Shown: positions 7,849 to 15,449 of the stretch, piece after piece
How the letters are laid out: each line of letters starts with the position of its first letter
Position numbering within the stretch: the first letter of the stretch is position 1
Assembly (NCBI GenBank): GCA_005405945.1
Contig: BJHW01000001.1
Span: 6,510,001-6,574,000 of the forward strand
DNA: 64,000 nucleotides
Source: Streptomyces violaceusniger
GTDB taxonomy: Bacteria > Actinomycetota > Actinomycetes > Streptomycetales > Streptomycetaceae
Direction of reading: 5' to 3'
Notes under the pieces: model-generated
The model's database searches: none
Told to the model about the DNA's origin: nothing
Seen by the model: the letters and a program-made list of their open reading frames with translations, nothing else
Made by a program: the position numbers and the translations under genes

Positions 7849-8541
7849 GTGCGCCAGGTGCTGTACTTCTCCGAAGCCAAGTCGCAGCAGTTCGTGAGCG
7901 GTAGCAGGCTCCGTAGCTCAATCAAGGAATTAAGCGCGGAAATATCGATATCGTTCGCCAGTGCCAAGCTATCTGCGGTCGCAGATGCCGGTGATGCTAG
8001 AGCGATCCCCAGAGGAGCGGACAAGCTCATACGTCATATCGAAGAGTCCGCCTTGTGGTTCGAAGATCCAACCGTAACTCATGGCGACTGGGTCCAATTC
8101 GAAACGAGGTTGGCCCAGGTCCTCGTGTGGGTTGGTGATCTACGCATGCTCTTCTTTGGACCTCACCCCGAGTCCACTGGTGATGTGGCGCTACTGCTCT
8201 ACGGAAGCCCAAAGCATCTGACTATGCCTCCTGGTGTCAGGGCAGGTGTAGAGGTTCAAGATTTAGATTCCGCCCACGAAAGCCTCGTTGCCATGATCCA
8301 GGCGGCGGCGGTCGAAGACAGTGAACCTCATTTGCGAGGCGCGCCAGGCTTTCGTGACGGCGTAATCAAGATGGCAGAACGGGTCCAGCAACATAGCATG
8401 AGCTTCCCGGCAATGTTCGGCTGCGCCCAGGTGGTAGGGACTTTCGACTGTGCCAATCGAGTATTCCTGCCAGTGCACGATGGAAGTCGTCGTCCGTCTC
8501 GGCTAGTGGTGGCTTCACCTCTCATCGTCGAATGCCTCTAG
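7849..8541 (+). CDS. Element cargo: hypothetical protein resembling the SAVMC3_10250 family
   Basis: This 230-aa soluble protein starts MRQVLYFSEAKSQQF and contains GDWVQFETRLAQVLV and LLLYGSPKHL. These resemble the Streptomyces SAVMC3_10250-type proteins of unknown function as I remember them; the assignment is tentative. GTG 7849 has GAGG 5 nt upstream. The G+C is visibly lower than in all neighbours. The gene contains a TTA leucine codon (7930-7932), rare in Streptomyces and dependent on the bldA tRNA. Both point to separate acquisition as cargo. The 277 bp before it (7572-7848) show no other gene. Confidence 0.7.
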   Translation: MRQVLYFSEAKSQQFVSGSRLRSSIKELSAEISISFASAKLSAVADAGDARAIPRGADKLIRHIEESALWFEDPTVTHGDWVQFETRLAQVLVWVGDLRMLFFGPHPESTGDVALLLYGSPKHLTMPPGVRAGVEVQDLDSAHESLVAMIQAAAVEDSEPHLRGAPGFRDGVIKMAERVQQHSMSFPAMFGCAQVVGTFDCANRVFLPVHDGSRRPSRLVVASPLIVECL

Positions 8542-8643
8542 CTCCAGCACTCGGCCAAAAACATCCCAACCTGGCCTCGTCTAAAGGCTTAAGGGTAAGT
8601 GCCACCGTGGTCGTGATCGGCGGCGTCGGTGGGGTGGTATGGC

Positions 8644-9207
8644 TCATGCCTGACCGGCATCGCGCTCACTGAGGGCTGACGCGGCGGCTTTGAGGGCCAG
8701 GTGCCACGGGTAGTTCTCCGGTCGGCCCTGGCCCGGCTTGTTGGGTACGAATCCGCCTTCCCCGTACAGCACCCGCACCCCCATCGCGCGCAGCGTGGCA
8801 ATGCTGGCGTCGAACTGCGTGTGCTGGACATAGGCGGCGTTGACGCACGGCATGGTCACGGTCGGGATGCCCTTGCCGATGGCCTCGGCCACGAATCCGA
8901 CGACGAACTTCTCGGTGATCCCCAAGGCCCACTGGTTGATCGTGTTGAAGGTGGCGGGTGCCAGCACGGCGACATCCGCGGGAGGCCAGGCGTCCGGCTC
9001 CCAGGGCAGCTTGTACTGGCTGCGTACCGGGTGCCCGGTCAGCTCCTCCAACCCTGTCAGCTTGTCGTCAAGCCAGCGTGCGGCCGTGGGGGTCAATCCG
9101 AGGCAGACATCCCAGTCGACCGCCTGCGCTCGTTCGATGACGCCAGCGATGTTCAGCACCGGCGGGGCGGCGCTTCCGAACAGGTAGAGGACACGGTTCG
9201 CGGTCAT
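8644..9207 (-). CDS. Flavoprotein (phosphopantothenoylcysteine decarboxylase-like)
   Basis: This 187-aa protein has the fold features of HFCD/PPC-DC flavoproteins. The start is RVLYLFGSAAPPVLNI, the FMN-contacting motif is APATFNTINQWALGIT (the PASANT-like position), and MPCVNAAYVQHTQFDAS follows. It lacks the CoaC substrate-clamp features, so it is unlikely to be the housekeeping enzyme. It is divergent from an XRE/TPR regulator at 9341. Such flavoprotein-regulator pairs recur on Streptomyces mobile DNA, but the reaction is unknown. Start ATG 9207 was chosen because upstream codons carry no family sequence. Confidence 0.8.
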   Translation of the reverse strand: MTANRVLYLFGSAAPPVLNIAGVIERAQAVDWDVCLGLTPTAARWLDDKLTGLEELTGHPVRSQYKLPWEPDAWPPADVAVLAPATFNTINQWALGITEKFVVGFVAEAIGKGIPTVTMPCVNAAYVQHTQFDASIATLRAMGVRVLYGEGGFVPNKPGQGRPENYPWHLALKAAASALSERDAGQA

Positions 9208-9340
9208 GCGGGCAGTCCACCGTGCGGCACCCTCCCTCCGCAAACCCTGCACACTCGGGGTTGAGATGGCCGTTCACGGTCTTCTGCCGTGGCCGGGCGG
9301 GTAGCGTTTCCGTTAAGTGAGTCACGAAAGGGAGGCATGC

Positions 9341-10525
9341 ATGCCGCTCCCCGACGACGAGCACACGGGCGCTCGGATCGCACATCACCGGAAACGAGCT
9401 GGGCTGACTCAACGTGGGCTGTCTCAGAAGATTCCCTACTCCTACAGCCTGCTCACCCAAGTTGAATCCGGGCACAAGTCAGCCAGCCCCGACCTGGTGG
9501 CCGCTGTCGCGAAAGCGCTGTGCATCGACGTCACGGCGCTGACCGGCCAGCCCTACGTGACCGAGCTACAGCAGGACCGGTTGGCCGCGTTGGTCCGCCC
9601 GATCCGTGAAGCCCTCGACCTCTACGACCTGGGGGCCGATCCGGCGATCACACCGCGCCCCACTCCTCAGCTCATCGCCGCTGCCCAAACCCTGTGTCAG
9701 CGCGTCCGGGCCACGAAGCTCCATGACGCTGCTCTGGATCTCCCAGGAACGATGGCGGAGATCACCACAGCCGCGTATCGGACGCCGTCGTCCGAGCTGT
9801 GGGCTGCCCTGTCGAGTACCTACCGCACTGCGCATGACCTGGCCGTGAAGCTGGGCTACTACGACCTGTCCACGGTGGCTCTGGACCGTATGGACTGGGC
9901 TGCCTCGCGGGCCTCCGATCCATTGCTGTCCGCAGTGCGCCAGTACATGCGGGCCCTCGTCTACTTCCGAGAGGGCGAGTACACCATCGGTCAGCGGCTC
10001 GTAGCCTCCGGGCAGGGGCTGTTGGAGCAGTCTCCGCAGACGCGAGCGCGGCATGCCGTCGCGGGACAGCTTCACCTCGGAGCAAGCATCATCGCTGCCC
10101 GCGCTCATGACGAAGACGCGGTGAAGAACCACCTCACCGAGGCCCGGTCCTACGCGAACCGGACCGGCGAAGCAACGGACGTGCACTGGCTGTCCTTCGG
10201 CCCCACGAATGTCACCGTGCATGCGGTGTCGGCTCATGTCGAGATGCGGCACTACGGCGAAGCTCTGCAAGAGGCCGCGAAGGTGCGGATACCGAAGGAC
10301 TGGGCTGTCTCCCGCGCCGCGCACTTCTACGTGGACCAAGCACGAGCCCAGATGGAAGCGGGGCGCTCTGAAGCGGCCTTGAAATCGATCGTGACCGCGC
10401 GCAAGCTGGCGCCGCAGCAGACCAGGTATCACGCGGGCGCTCGCGAGACCATCCGAGGCCTGATCCACTTGTCCCGTCGCACCCCGGACAGCCTGGATCA
10501 CCTGGCTGCTTGGGTGGGCCTCTGA
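9341..10525 (+). CDS. XRE-family regulator with TPR-like C-terminal domain
   Basis: This 394-aa protein has an N-terminal Cro/CI helix-turn-helix (GARIAHHRKRAGLTQRGLSQ...YSLLTQVESGHKSASPDLV, residues ~8-62). A ~300-residue all-helical, Ala-rich region follows, with TPR-like repeats. This architecture is common in Streptomyces regulators that sense peptides or small signals. GGGAGG lies five bases before ATG 9341. The divergent flavoprotein gene shares its promoter region (9208-9340). It probably controls that gene or element functions. A near-perfect hairpin terminator follows at 10541. Confidence 0.85.
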   Translation: MPLPDDEHTGARIAHHRKRAGLTQRGLSQKIPYSYSLLTQVESGHKSASPDLVAAVAKALCIDVTALTGQPYVTELQQDRLAALVRPIREALDLYDLGADPAITPRPTPQLIAAAQTLCQRVRATKLHDAALDLPGTMAEITTAAYRTPSSELWAALSSTYRTAHDLAVKLGYYDLSTVALDRMDWAASRASDPLLSAVRQYMRALVYFREGEYTIGQRLVASGQGLLEQSPQTRARHAVAGQLHLGASIIAARAHDEDAVKNHLTEARSYANRTGEATDVHWLSFGPTNVTVHAVSAHVEMRHYGEALQEAAKVRIPKDWAVSRAAHFYVDQARAQMEAGRSEAALKSIVTARKLAPQQTRYHAGARETIRGLIHLSRRTPDSLDHLAAWVGL

Positions 10526-10540
10526 CACTTTCACCGCAGT

Positions 10541-10578
10541 AGCCCCCGGCTTTCACTCAACTGTGAAAGTTGGGGGCT
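10541..10578 (+). terminator. Hairpin terminator after the XRE regulator
   Basis: The 16-nt arms AGCCCCCGGCTTTCAC and GTGAAAGTTGGGGGCT pair with only two mismatches around a 6-nt loop, 15 bp after the regulator stop. Confidence 0.85.
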
Positions 10579-10685
10579 TCGCATGTCACCAGCATGAATA
10601 CTCAGCCGGTTTTTCATCCGCCACAGGACCCCGGCGACGCGGGCGTGCGCCCCGGGGCGTGGCCAACCTGAGGAAGCAGGTCGAC

Positions 10686-10961
10686 ATGTGGAACTGTATC
10701 GGCAGGGTCTTCGAACCGTTGATGAAAGTGCTCCAACCTGGCCAGGGACGGCATCGCACGGTTACGACACGTCATCCGGTGGACTTCGCTGATGTCCCGA
10801 CGTTGCATCTGCCTCGCGTGCGCCAGATGTCACGTAAGCCTGTGCTGCGCGGTGAGGACGTGCAGCTTGTCCGGCCGTATCTGGTGGCGCATGAGCGTCG
10901 GAAGGACGTGCCTCGGGTCGAGCTGTTGTGCGCTCCGCACGGGATGGTGGTGGTCCGGTGA
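10686..10961 (+). CDS. Small conserved element protein with RGEDVQLVRPYLVAHERR motif
   Basis: The reliable part is the C-terminal ~45 residues, SRKPVLRGEDVQLVRPYLVAHE followed by RRKDVPRVELLCAPHG. This matches a family of short Streptomyces proteins with a conserved [LV]RGED-x2-LVRPY-x2-AHE signature. The start is uncertain. ATG 10686 has a purine-rich stretch upstream and gives 91 aa; GTG 10779 and ATG 10827 give shorter forms. The stop overlaps the next start by the sequence GTGA, indicating an operon. Function unknown. Confidence 0.55.
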   Translation: MWNCIGRVFEPLMKVLQPGQGRHRTVTTRHPVDFADVPTLHLPRVRQMSRKPVLRGEDVQLVRPYLVAHERRKDVPRVELLCAPHGMVVVR

Positions 10962-11290
10962 GTGTGCAACCGCGATTGCTGCCGTGGAACGGTACGAACG
11001 GTCAGCCGTGCTATCTGGTGCCCGGTGAAGAGGGCACAGGGCATGTGTCGAAGCTCGCTGACGAGATGGAGACGTTCCATCTCCGCATGGCAACCGAACT
11101 TCTGGGCCATGCCCTGGAACTGCTCGGCAACCCCAAGGCGGAGGTGGAAGAGCTGCGCTTTCTCTCGAACCGCATGGTCGAAGCGCTGCGGGATGTGCTC
11201 CGGATCGCTGAAAGTCGCGGCCTGCGCCTCGACCTGCCCGAAGGGAGCGAGGACGACGGACCGGATCAAGGGGAGCGAGGCAGGCGATGA
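10958..11290 (+). CDS. Small conserved element protein (110 aa)
   Basis: This mostly helical protein begins MSVQPRLLPWNGTNGQPCYL. Its conserved core is GHVSKLADEMETFHLRMATELLGHA...AEVEELRFLSNRMVEALRDVLRIAESRG, and it ends in an acidic/Arg tail. Similar short proteins occur next to AICE transfer genes. The GTG start overlaps the upstream stop, and the stop overlaps the next ATG, so three small genes form one translationally coupled unit. No known domain is recognised. Confidence 0.75.
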   Translation: MSVQPRLLPWNGTNGQPCYLVPGEEGTGHVSKLADEMETFHLRMATELLGHALELLGNPKAEVEELRFLSNRMVEALRDVLRIAESRGLRLDLPEGSEDDGPDQGERGRR

Positions 11291-11547
11291 GCGACAGCGC
11301 GGAAGGCTGGCAAGTCGGCCCCGCACCGGGCCGTGGCCTGCGCCAGGGGAATGATGGTCTCCTTGAACTGCCGCTTCACGTACTGCGCCCCGGTCGCGCG
11401 TCCTTGGCTTCGCTGGTGCTGACCCTGGTGGAGGCAGAGCAGTTGCATGCCGCCTTGTGTTACATGCTCGGCGGTGAGCCTGCCCCGGAAAACGCACCGG
11501 AGTGCCGAAAGCCGGTCCGCTACCCGGGTGGGCGACAGAAGTACTGA
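11287..11547 (+). CDS. Small hypothetical element protein (86 aa)
   Basis: ATG 11287 overlaps the preceding stop (ATGA). The product starts MSDSAEGWQVGPAPGRGLRQ and contains a hydrophobic, helix-prone middle (ASLASLVLTLVEAEQLHAALCYML), perhaps a dimerisation or membrane-proximal helix. It is the third gene of the coupled small-ORF unit and is followed by two hairpins. No function can be assigned. Confidence 0.7.
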   Translation: MSDSAEGWQVGPAPGRGLRQGNDGLLELPLHVLRPGRASLASLVLTLVEAEQLHAALCYMLGGEPAPENAPECRKPVRYPGGRQKY

Positions 11548-11590
11548 GGTCGGTTCCGGCGGAATCGCGCGCAACAACTGAAGAAGCAAC

Positions 11591-11632
11591 ACCGGACCAC
11601 CCCTCCGCCTGGACAGCTCGGGGTGGTCCGGT
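11591..11632 (+). terminator. Hairpin terminator after the small-ORF unit
   Basis: The 13-bp perfect arms ACCGGACCACCCC and GGGGTGGTCCGGT lie 44 bp after the stop at 11547. Confidence 0.85.
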
Positions 11633-11639
11633 TGGGGAT

Positions 11640-11678
11640 CGACGAACCCCGGTGCCGATGGTACCGGGGTCGTCGTCG
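11640..11678. terminator. Second adjacent hairpin
   Basis: CGACGAACCCCGGT pairs with ACCGGGGTCGTCG, allowing one bulged A, directly after the first hairpin. It may back up termination or act in the leader of the gene at 11745. Confidence 0.5.
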
Positions 11679-11744
11679 TGCTCCCGCTCGACGTGGCCCG
11701 GTCGTTGATTGTCAGTTGGCTTGCAAAGAAGGGGACTTGACCAA

Positions 11745-12035
11745 ATGTGCGGCCCTGGGGACGACGGGTTCGAGGCAGAGGCGGCAGACCTGGAGGCGGG
11801 GATATGGGTGCGCGGAGTGGACTACCTGAGCGGCTGGCGGGACGCACGGGAAGCGGCGGCCGAACTGGGGGATGCGCTGAGCCTCGTGGGCGTGGAGGCG
11901 GCAGGGCTGCGGCTGCGTGCCGCTTCGGGCACGGACGGCTCCGGGGTGGTGAGGCTGGAACTGTCGGCGGCGTCGGCGCGTGAGGTGGCGATGCTGGCGC
12001 GGGTGACGGCGGCCCGGCTGGGCAGGGCGGGGTGA
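11745..12035 (+). CDS. Small hypothetical element protein (96 aa)
   Basis: ATG 11745 is preceded by AAGAAGGGGA at a good distance. The product (MCGPGDDGFEAEAADLEAGI...) looks like a small alpha/beta protein ending in an Ala/Leu-rich helix, SAASAREVAMLARVTAARLG. It stands alone between a double hairpin and a long structured non-coding stretch. Such genes are frequent in AICE accessory parts, but none has an assigned function known to me. Confidence 0.65.
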   Translation: MCGPGDDGFEAEAADLEAGIWVRGVDYLSGWRDAREAAAELGDALSLVGVEAAGLRLRAASGTDGSGVVRLELSAASAREVAMLARVTAARLGRAG

Positions 12036-12122
12036 TCGGGGATGGCCGGTGGCGGGCGTGCGGTGCTGGATCGGCGCGCTGTGGGCACGCCGCCGGCCGT
12101 AGCGGATTTTGGGCGGGAGCTG

Positions 12123-12236
12123 CCACGGGGCGAGAGAACAGGGGGCCTTACGCTGGCCCGGCGAATCGGGCGGGTCTGTGATCCTGCCCGCGTTTGCGAC
12201 CGATCGGCCCCCTGTTCTTAGAGGCTCGCCCCGTGG
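12123..12236. repeat. Long interrupted inverted repeat in a 430-bp non-coding gap
   Basis: Outer arms CCACGGGGCGAG (12123-12134) and CTCGCCCCGTGG (12225-12236) are perfect over 12 bp. Directly inside them AGAACAGGGGGCC (12135-12147) pairs perfectly with GGCCCCCTGTTCT (12206-12218), leaving a six-base bulge (12219-12224) on one side. The loop contains further small stems (GCCCG/CGGGC, CGGGCGGG/CCTGCCCG). The gap 12036-12468 has no convincing gene. Candidates are a replication or transfer origin (clt/sso-like) or a structured RNA. Confidence 0.7.
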
Positions 12237-12468
12237 TGGCTGCCTAAAAGCCGCGTAGGCCGTCGGCCCCAGCCACAACGCCCCCGCCCCGAACGGCGGT
12301 CGGCACCTCGACGAACGATCACGGGTGCGCTGGGAGTGCGGGCGGTGGGCGTCCGCCGGGACCGGCGGCCACGCCGCAGCCCGGCGGGGCGGCCAGGCCG
12401 CCCGGCGCGCCGCAGGGCGCGCCCTTGAGTAAGTGAAGACAAGTTTCGACACCTCGCCCGGTCGGGGC

Positions 12469-13239
12469 TCAGACGGCGCGGAGCTGGCGGGGGTTGTCGG
12501 CGGTGATGCGGTAGCCGAGTTGGGCGCGGTCGGCGCTGGCGCGGAGTTCTTCGAGGATTAGCGGGCGGTCGTCGGTGCCGAGGGTGACGCGGGCGGTGTG
12601 GATGATCGGGGTCGCGTCGGGGATGTCCAGGGTGCTGCGTTCGTCGGGTAGCGGCATGCGGGCGCTGACGGTCTCGTGCCAGGTGAGTTTGTGTCCGGCG
12701 GCGGTGAGGATGGCGTAGATCTGTTCCGGCTCGGTGTCCGGAGCTTCGGCTAGCTGCTCGGCCTTGTCGGCGGTGGCGAACGGGATCAGCACGGTGTGCA
12801 GGGCGCGGGTTCCGGTGTCGGGGTCGGTCAGCAGCCGGTCAACGCCGAACAGTGCTTCTCCCTCGGCGAGTCCGAGCAGTGGACCCGTGATCGCGGTCGT
12901 CGCGGTGCGGTAGATGGCCGGAGTCTCGGCCTGCTCCCACGCGTGGTGTCCGGTGTGGAATGCCTTGCCGCTGTGGGTGATGGTGCGCTCGATGGTGACT
13001 GCCGGGGCGGGGAGGGCGCGGACGTAGCTGCCCTTGCCGTGGATGACTTCGATGAGTCCTTCGGCGCGGAGTGCGGCGATGGCCTTGCGGACGGTGGGGC
13101 GGCTGACCTTGTAGCGCTCGATGAGCTGGCTCTCTGAGGGGAGCGGGCTCCCGGGCTTGTACTCGCCTGCGGCGATGCCGCTGCGGATCTCGGCTGCGAC
13201 CTGCTGGTACAGCGCTCCGGGGCGTTGGATCTCTCCCAT
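12469..13239 (-). CDS. GntR-family repressor (HutC/UTRA type; KorSA-like)
   Basis: This 256-aa regulator has an N-terminal GntR winged helix (LYQQVAAEIRSGIAAGEYKPGSPLPSE, then SRPTVRKAIAALRAEGLIEVIHGKGSYV, residues ~8-72) and a UTRA effector domain (~90-245). Proteins of this kind (KorSA in pSAM2) silence transfer and replication genes. ATG 13239 is preceded by GAGGAG. It is divergent from the SCO3933-like/traB/repSA operon, and the shared gap carries repeated dyads, suggesting it represses both directions. Confidence 0.9.
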   Translation of the reverse strand: MGEIQRPGALYQQVAAEIRSGIAAGEYKPGSPLPSESQLIERYKVSRPTVRKAIAALRAEGLIEVIHGKGSYVRALPAPAVTIERTITHSGKAFHTGHHAWEQAETPAIYRTATTAITGPLLGLAEGEALFGVDRLLTDPDTGTRALHTVLIPFATADKAEQLAEAPDTEPEQIYAILTAAGHKLTWHETVSARMPLPDERSTLDIPDATPIIHTARVTLGTDDRPLILEELRASADRAQLGYRITADNPRQLRAV

Positions 13240-13274
13240 GTCTGGCTCTCCTCGTCACCTGTCGTATGCGGTTC

Positions 13275-13366
13275 TGACGTCAGCTGATGTCACTCGTAAG
13301 CATAAGTACTTGCCTCCGGTCGTCAAGGCATGCATAGTTGGCGACTCGTAAGCATGAGTGACGTCA
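13275..13366. promoter_or_regulatory. Operator-like dyad pair between the GntR gene and the transfer/replication operon
   Basis: Two near-identical 16-mers, ACTCGTAAGCATAAGT (13292-13307) and ACTCGTAAGCATGAGT (13344-13359), lie 52 bp apart. Each is flanked on its outer side by a perfect TGACGTCA palindrome (13275-13282 and 13359-13366), and the two outer flanks are inverted copies of each other. The symmetric arrangement between divergent genes is what an autoregulated GntR repressor site would look like. Confidence 0.65.
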
Positions 13367-13409
13367 CCTGACGTGTGGCGTCTTGACTGGCCAAGGAGGC
13401 CCACAACCC

Positions 13410-13772
13410 ATGCAGTCCATGCCTGTGGACACATCCCGGCTTGGCGTACTGCGGTGCGCGGTCGGGCCTGAACCGAAGATCGCGGATTTTGAGAGCAAGG
13501 AGGTCAAGAAGGACCGGGACGGCAACACGATCTACACCGTCGCCGTGACCGTGCGGCAGGACGGGCGGCGCGTCTCGGTGATCGAAATCGCCGTCCCCGG
13601 AGAACCCAAGGGCGTCGTGGAGGGCTCGGAGGTGCGGGTGACGGGCCTGGAGGCGTTCGCCTGGGCCATGGGCGACCGTCACGGCATCAGCTTCCGCGCC
13701 GCTGCCATCACCCCCGTACCGGCCCCGGCCTCGTCGGCAACGCCCTCGGCGAGTAAGGGCGGTGGCGCGTGA
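13410..13772 (+). CDS. SCO3933-family element regulatory protein
   Basis: This 120-aa protein has the family layout: N-terminal MPVDTSRLGVLRC, the central DRDGNTIYTVAVTVRQDGRRVSVIEIAVPGEP strand pair, and C-terminal EVRVTGLEAFAWAMGDRHGISFRAAAITP. Proteins of this family lie directly upstream of traB in many AICEs and are annotated as regulatory. AAGGAGG is 10 nt before ATG 13410; ATG 13419 is possible. The stop overlaps the traB start (GTGATG). Confidence 0.85.
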   Translation: MQSMPVDTSRLGVLRCAVGPEPKIADFESKEVKKDRDGNTIYTVAVTVRQDGRRVSVIEIAVPGEPKGVVEGSEVRVTGLEAFAWAMGDRHGISFRAAAITPVPAPASSATPSASKGGGA

Positions 13773-15081
13773 TGAGTCAGCTTCTCCTGCCTCTCGCGCT
13801 GGTGGCACTGGCCTGGACGGTCGCGCTCGCCACCCGTCTACCGGAGCGGTGGCCCAACTGGCGCTGGTACCTGACCGGGTACCCGCGTACCGCACTGCGG
13901 GTGACGGTCACCTGGCGCAAGGTCGCTCACCTCAATGACCTCACCGTCTCCCACAAGCCCAACCGGCGCCTACTGGGTGACCTGGCGGTCAAGGGCGAAC
14001 CCCTGCGGACCCACGCGCCGCGCTGCTCCATCCCCCGTCCCACGCCGAACGGGCTGTCGGTGCGGGTGCGGCTGCATCCGGGTCAGACTCCGGCTCCCTT
14101 CCTGGCGGCGGCTGAGGCGTTAGCGCACGCCTGGCGCGTGCACGCGGTGCGGGTCGTCTCCCCCGAACGCGGCATCGTGCTGATCACCGCGACGGCGGCC
14201 GATCCGCTGGAACACCCCGAGCGGCCCACGGGGAGCTATCGGCGTCACTGCTGTCGGTAGTGGTCGGCGCGCTGGAGACCGGTGGCGCGTGGCTGATGGA
14301 CTTCCGCCGGGTGCCGCACTGGCTGATCGTCGGCGCGACCCGGACGGGCAAGTCCACCCTGATCGCCCGCATGATCACCGAGCTGGCCCCGCAACCTGTC
14401 GCCATCGTCGGCATCGACTGCAAAGGCGGCATGGAACTGGGCCTGTTCGAACAGCGGCTCTCGGCCCTGGCCACCTGCCGCAGTCAAGCGGTCGCCGTGC
14501 TCGACGCGCTGGTGGTCGACGTCCAGGACCGCATGCGCATCTGCCGGGCGGCCGGGGCTCGCTCCATATGGGAGCTCCGGGAGAAGGAACGCCCGGTGCC
14601 TGTGGTGGTGGTCGTGGACGAGATGGCCGAGCTCTACCTGACCAACGGGACCAGGGAACAGCGGGCGGAGGCTGAGAAGTGCTCGACCTACCTGCTCCGC
14701 CTGGCTCAGCTCGGGGCGGCGCTCGGGGTGCATCTGGTGGTGGCCGGGCAACGAGTCGGCTCCGATCTCGGGCCGGGGGTGACGGCGCTGCGGGCCCAGT
14801 TGAGCGGCCGCATCTGCCATCGCGTCAACGATCCCGGCACCGCAGAGATGACCCTGGGTGATCTGAACAAGGATGCCGTGGCGGTGGCGCAGTCCATCGG
14901 GGAGGCCGAACAGGGCGTCGCCGTGACCACGGGTGATACGGGCGGCTGGATGCGCGGGCGGTCCCACCTGACCACCCCCGCTGAGGCCCAAGTCACGGCG
15001 GCCGAGTACGCGGGACTGGCGTTCCGCCTAGCTGGAGTCGCCCGCGCTCTGCAAGACCTGGACGGCGGTGAAGGCGCATGA
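13772..15081 (+). CDS. traB: TraB/FtsK-SpoIIIE-type DNA translocase, frameshifted
   Basis: This is the AICE conjugation ATPase, which pumps double-stranded DNA between mycelial cells. An N-terminal membrane segment (QLLLPLALVALAWTVALATRL) is followed by Walker A GATRTGKST and Walker B VVVVVDEMAEL, and by AGQRVGSDL. The frame breaks at the G-run 14230-14233. One extra G joins PERPT to GELSASLLSVVVGALETGG with no stop, giving ~436 aa, the usual size. A missed base is more likely than a dead gene. A TTA codon occurs at 14120-14122. ATG 13772 overlaps the upstream stop. Confidence 0.85.
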
Positions 15082-15275
15082 GCGAATCCGCCGCTCTTCC
15101 CCTGGCGCTGCTGTTCGGGCTCGCCACGGTCCTGCTCATCCGCTCCCGCGAGGTGCGGTGGTGGGAAGCGCTGTTGATCGGCCTGTTCGGCATGTACCTG
15201 GGCCAGACCCCCGTCATCTTCACCGCCGATGGCCTCGTGAACTGGCTCCTCTCCGGCTTCACCCACACCGGCTAG
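15078..15275 (+). CDS. Small membrane protein (Spd-like), 65 aa
   Basis: ATG 15078 overlaps the traB stop (ATGA). The protein has two hydrophobic segments (ALPLALLFGLATVLLI and WWEALLIGLFGMYLGQTPVIF) and little else. Short membrane proteins at this position in AICEs and Streptomyces plasmids are linked to intramycelial spread after transfer. That role is inferred from position only. Confidence 0.75.
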   Translation: MSESAALPLALLFGLATVLLIRSREVRWWEALLIGLFGMYLGQTPVIFTADGLVNWLLSGFTHTG

Positions 15276-15298
15276 ACACCCCCGGGAGGCCCCACCAG

Positions 15299-15412
15299 AT
15301 GCCCATGCGTCGTGTCCGCTGCCCCGTCTGCAAGGGGGAGCGCTACCGCAGGACCCGCACCGGACACCGGCGGCGCTGCCGCTGCTGCCGGGGCACCGGA
15401 ACCATCCGCTAA
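15299..15412 (+). CDS. 37-aa zinc-knuckle protein
   Basis: The very short ORF reads MPMRRVRCPVCKGERYRRTR, then TGHRRRCRCCRGTGTIR. It has two CxxC pairs (CPVC and CRCC) with KGE and RGTG turns like a DnaJ-type zinc ribbon, and a high Arg content. GGGAGG stands 9 nt before ATG 15299. It lies 23 bp after the 65-aa gene and 37 bp before repSA, in the same direction. Nucleic-acid binding is likely; function unknown. Confidence 0.7.
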   Translation: MPMRRVRCPVCKGERYRRTRTGHRRRCRCCRGTGTIR

Positions 15413-15449
15413 CCCACCTATTCGGCCCGCGAATCAGGGAGTGATCGCC

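Noticed and set aside
10792..11028. Cys-rich 78-aa frame overlapping the small element ORFs
   Set aside because: It is a shadow of the RGEDVQLVRPY frame, with codon use and composition unlike a real gene.
11712..12452. Minus-strand frame across the structured gap of the element
   Set aside because: It spans a long inverted repeat and the antisense of the gene at 11745, with Arg/Pro-rich sequence and no ribosome-binding site.
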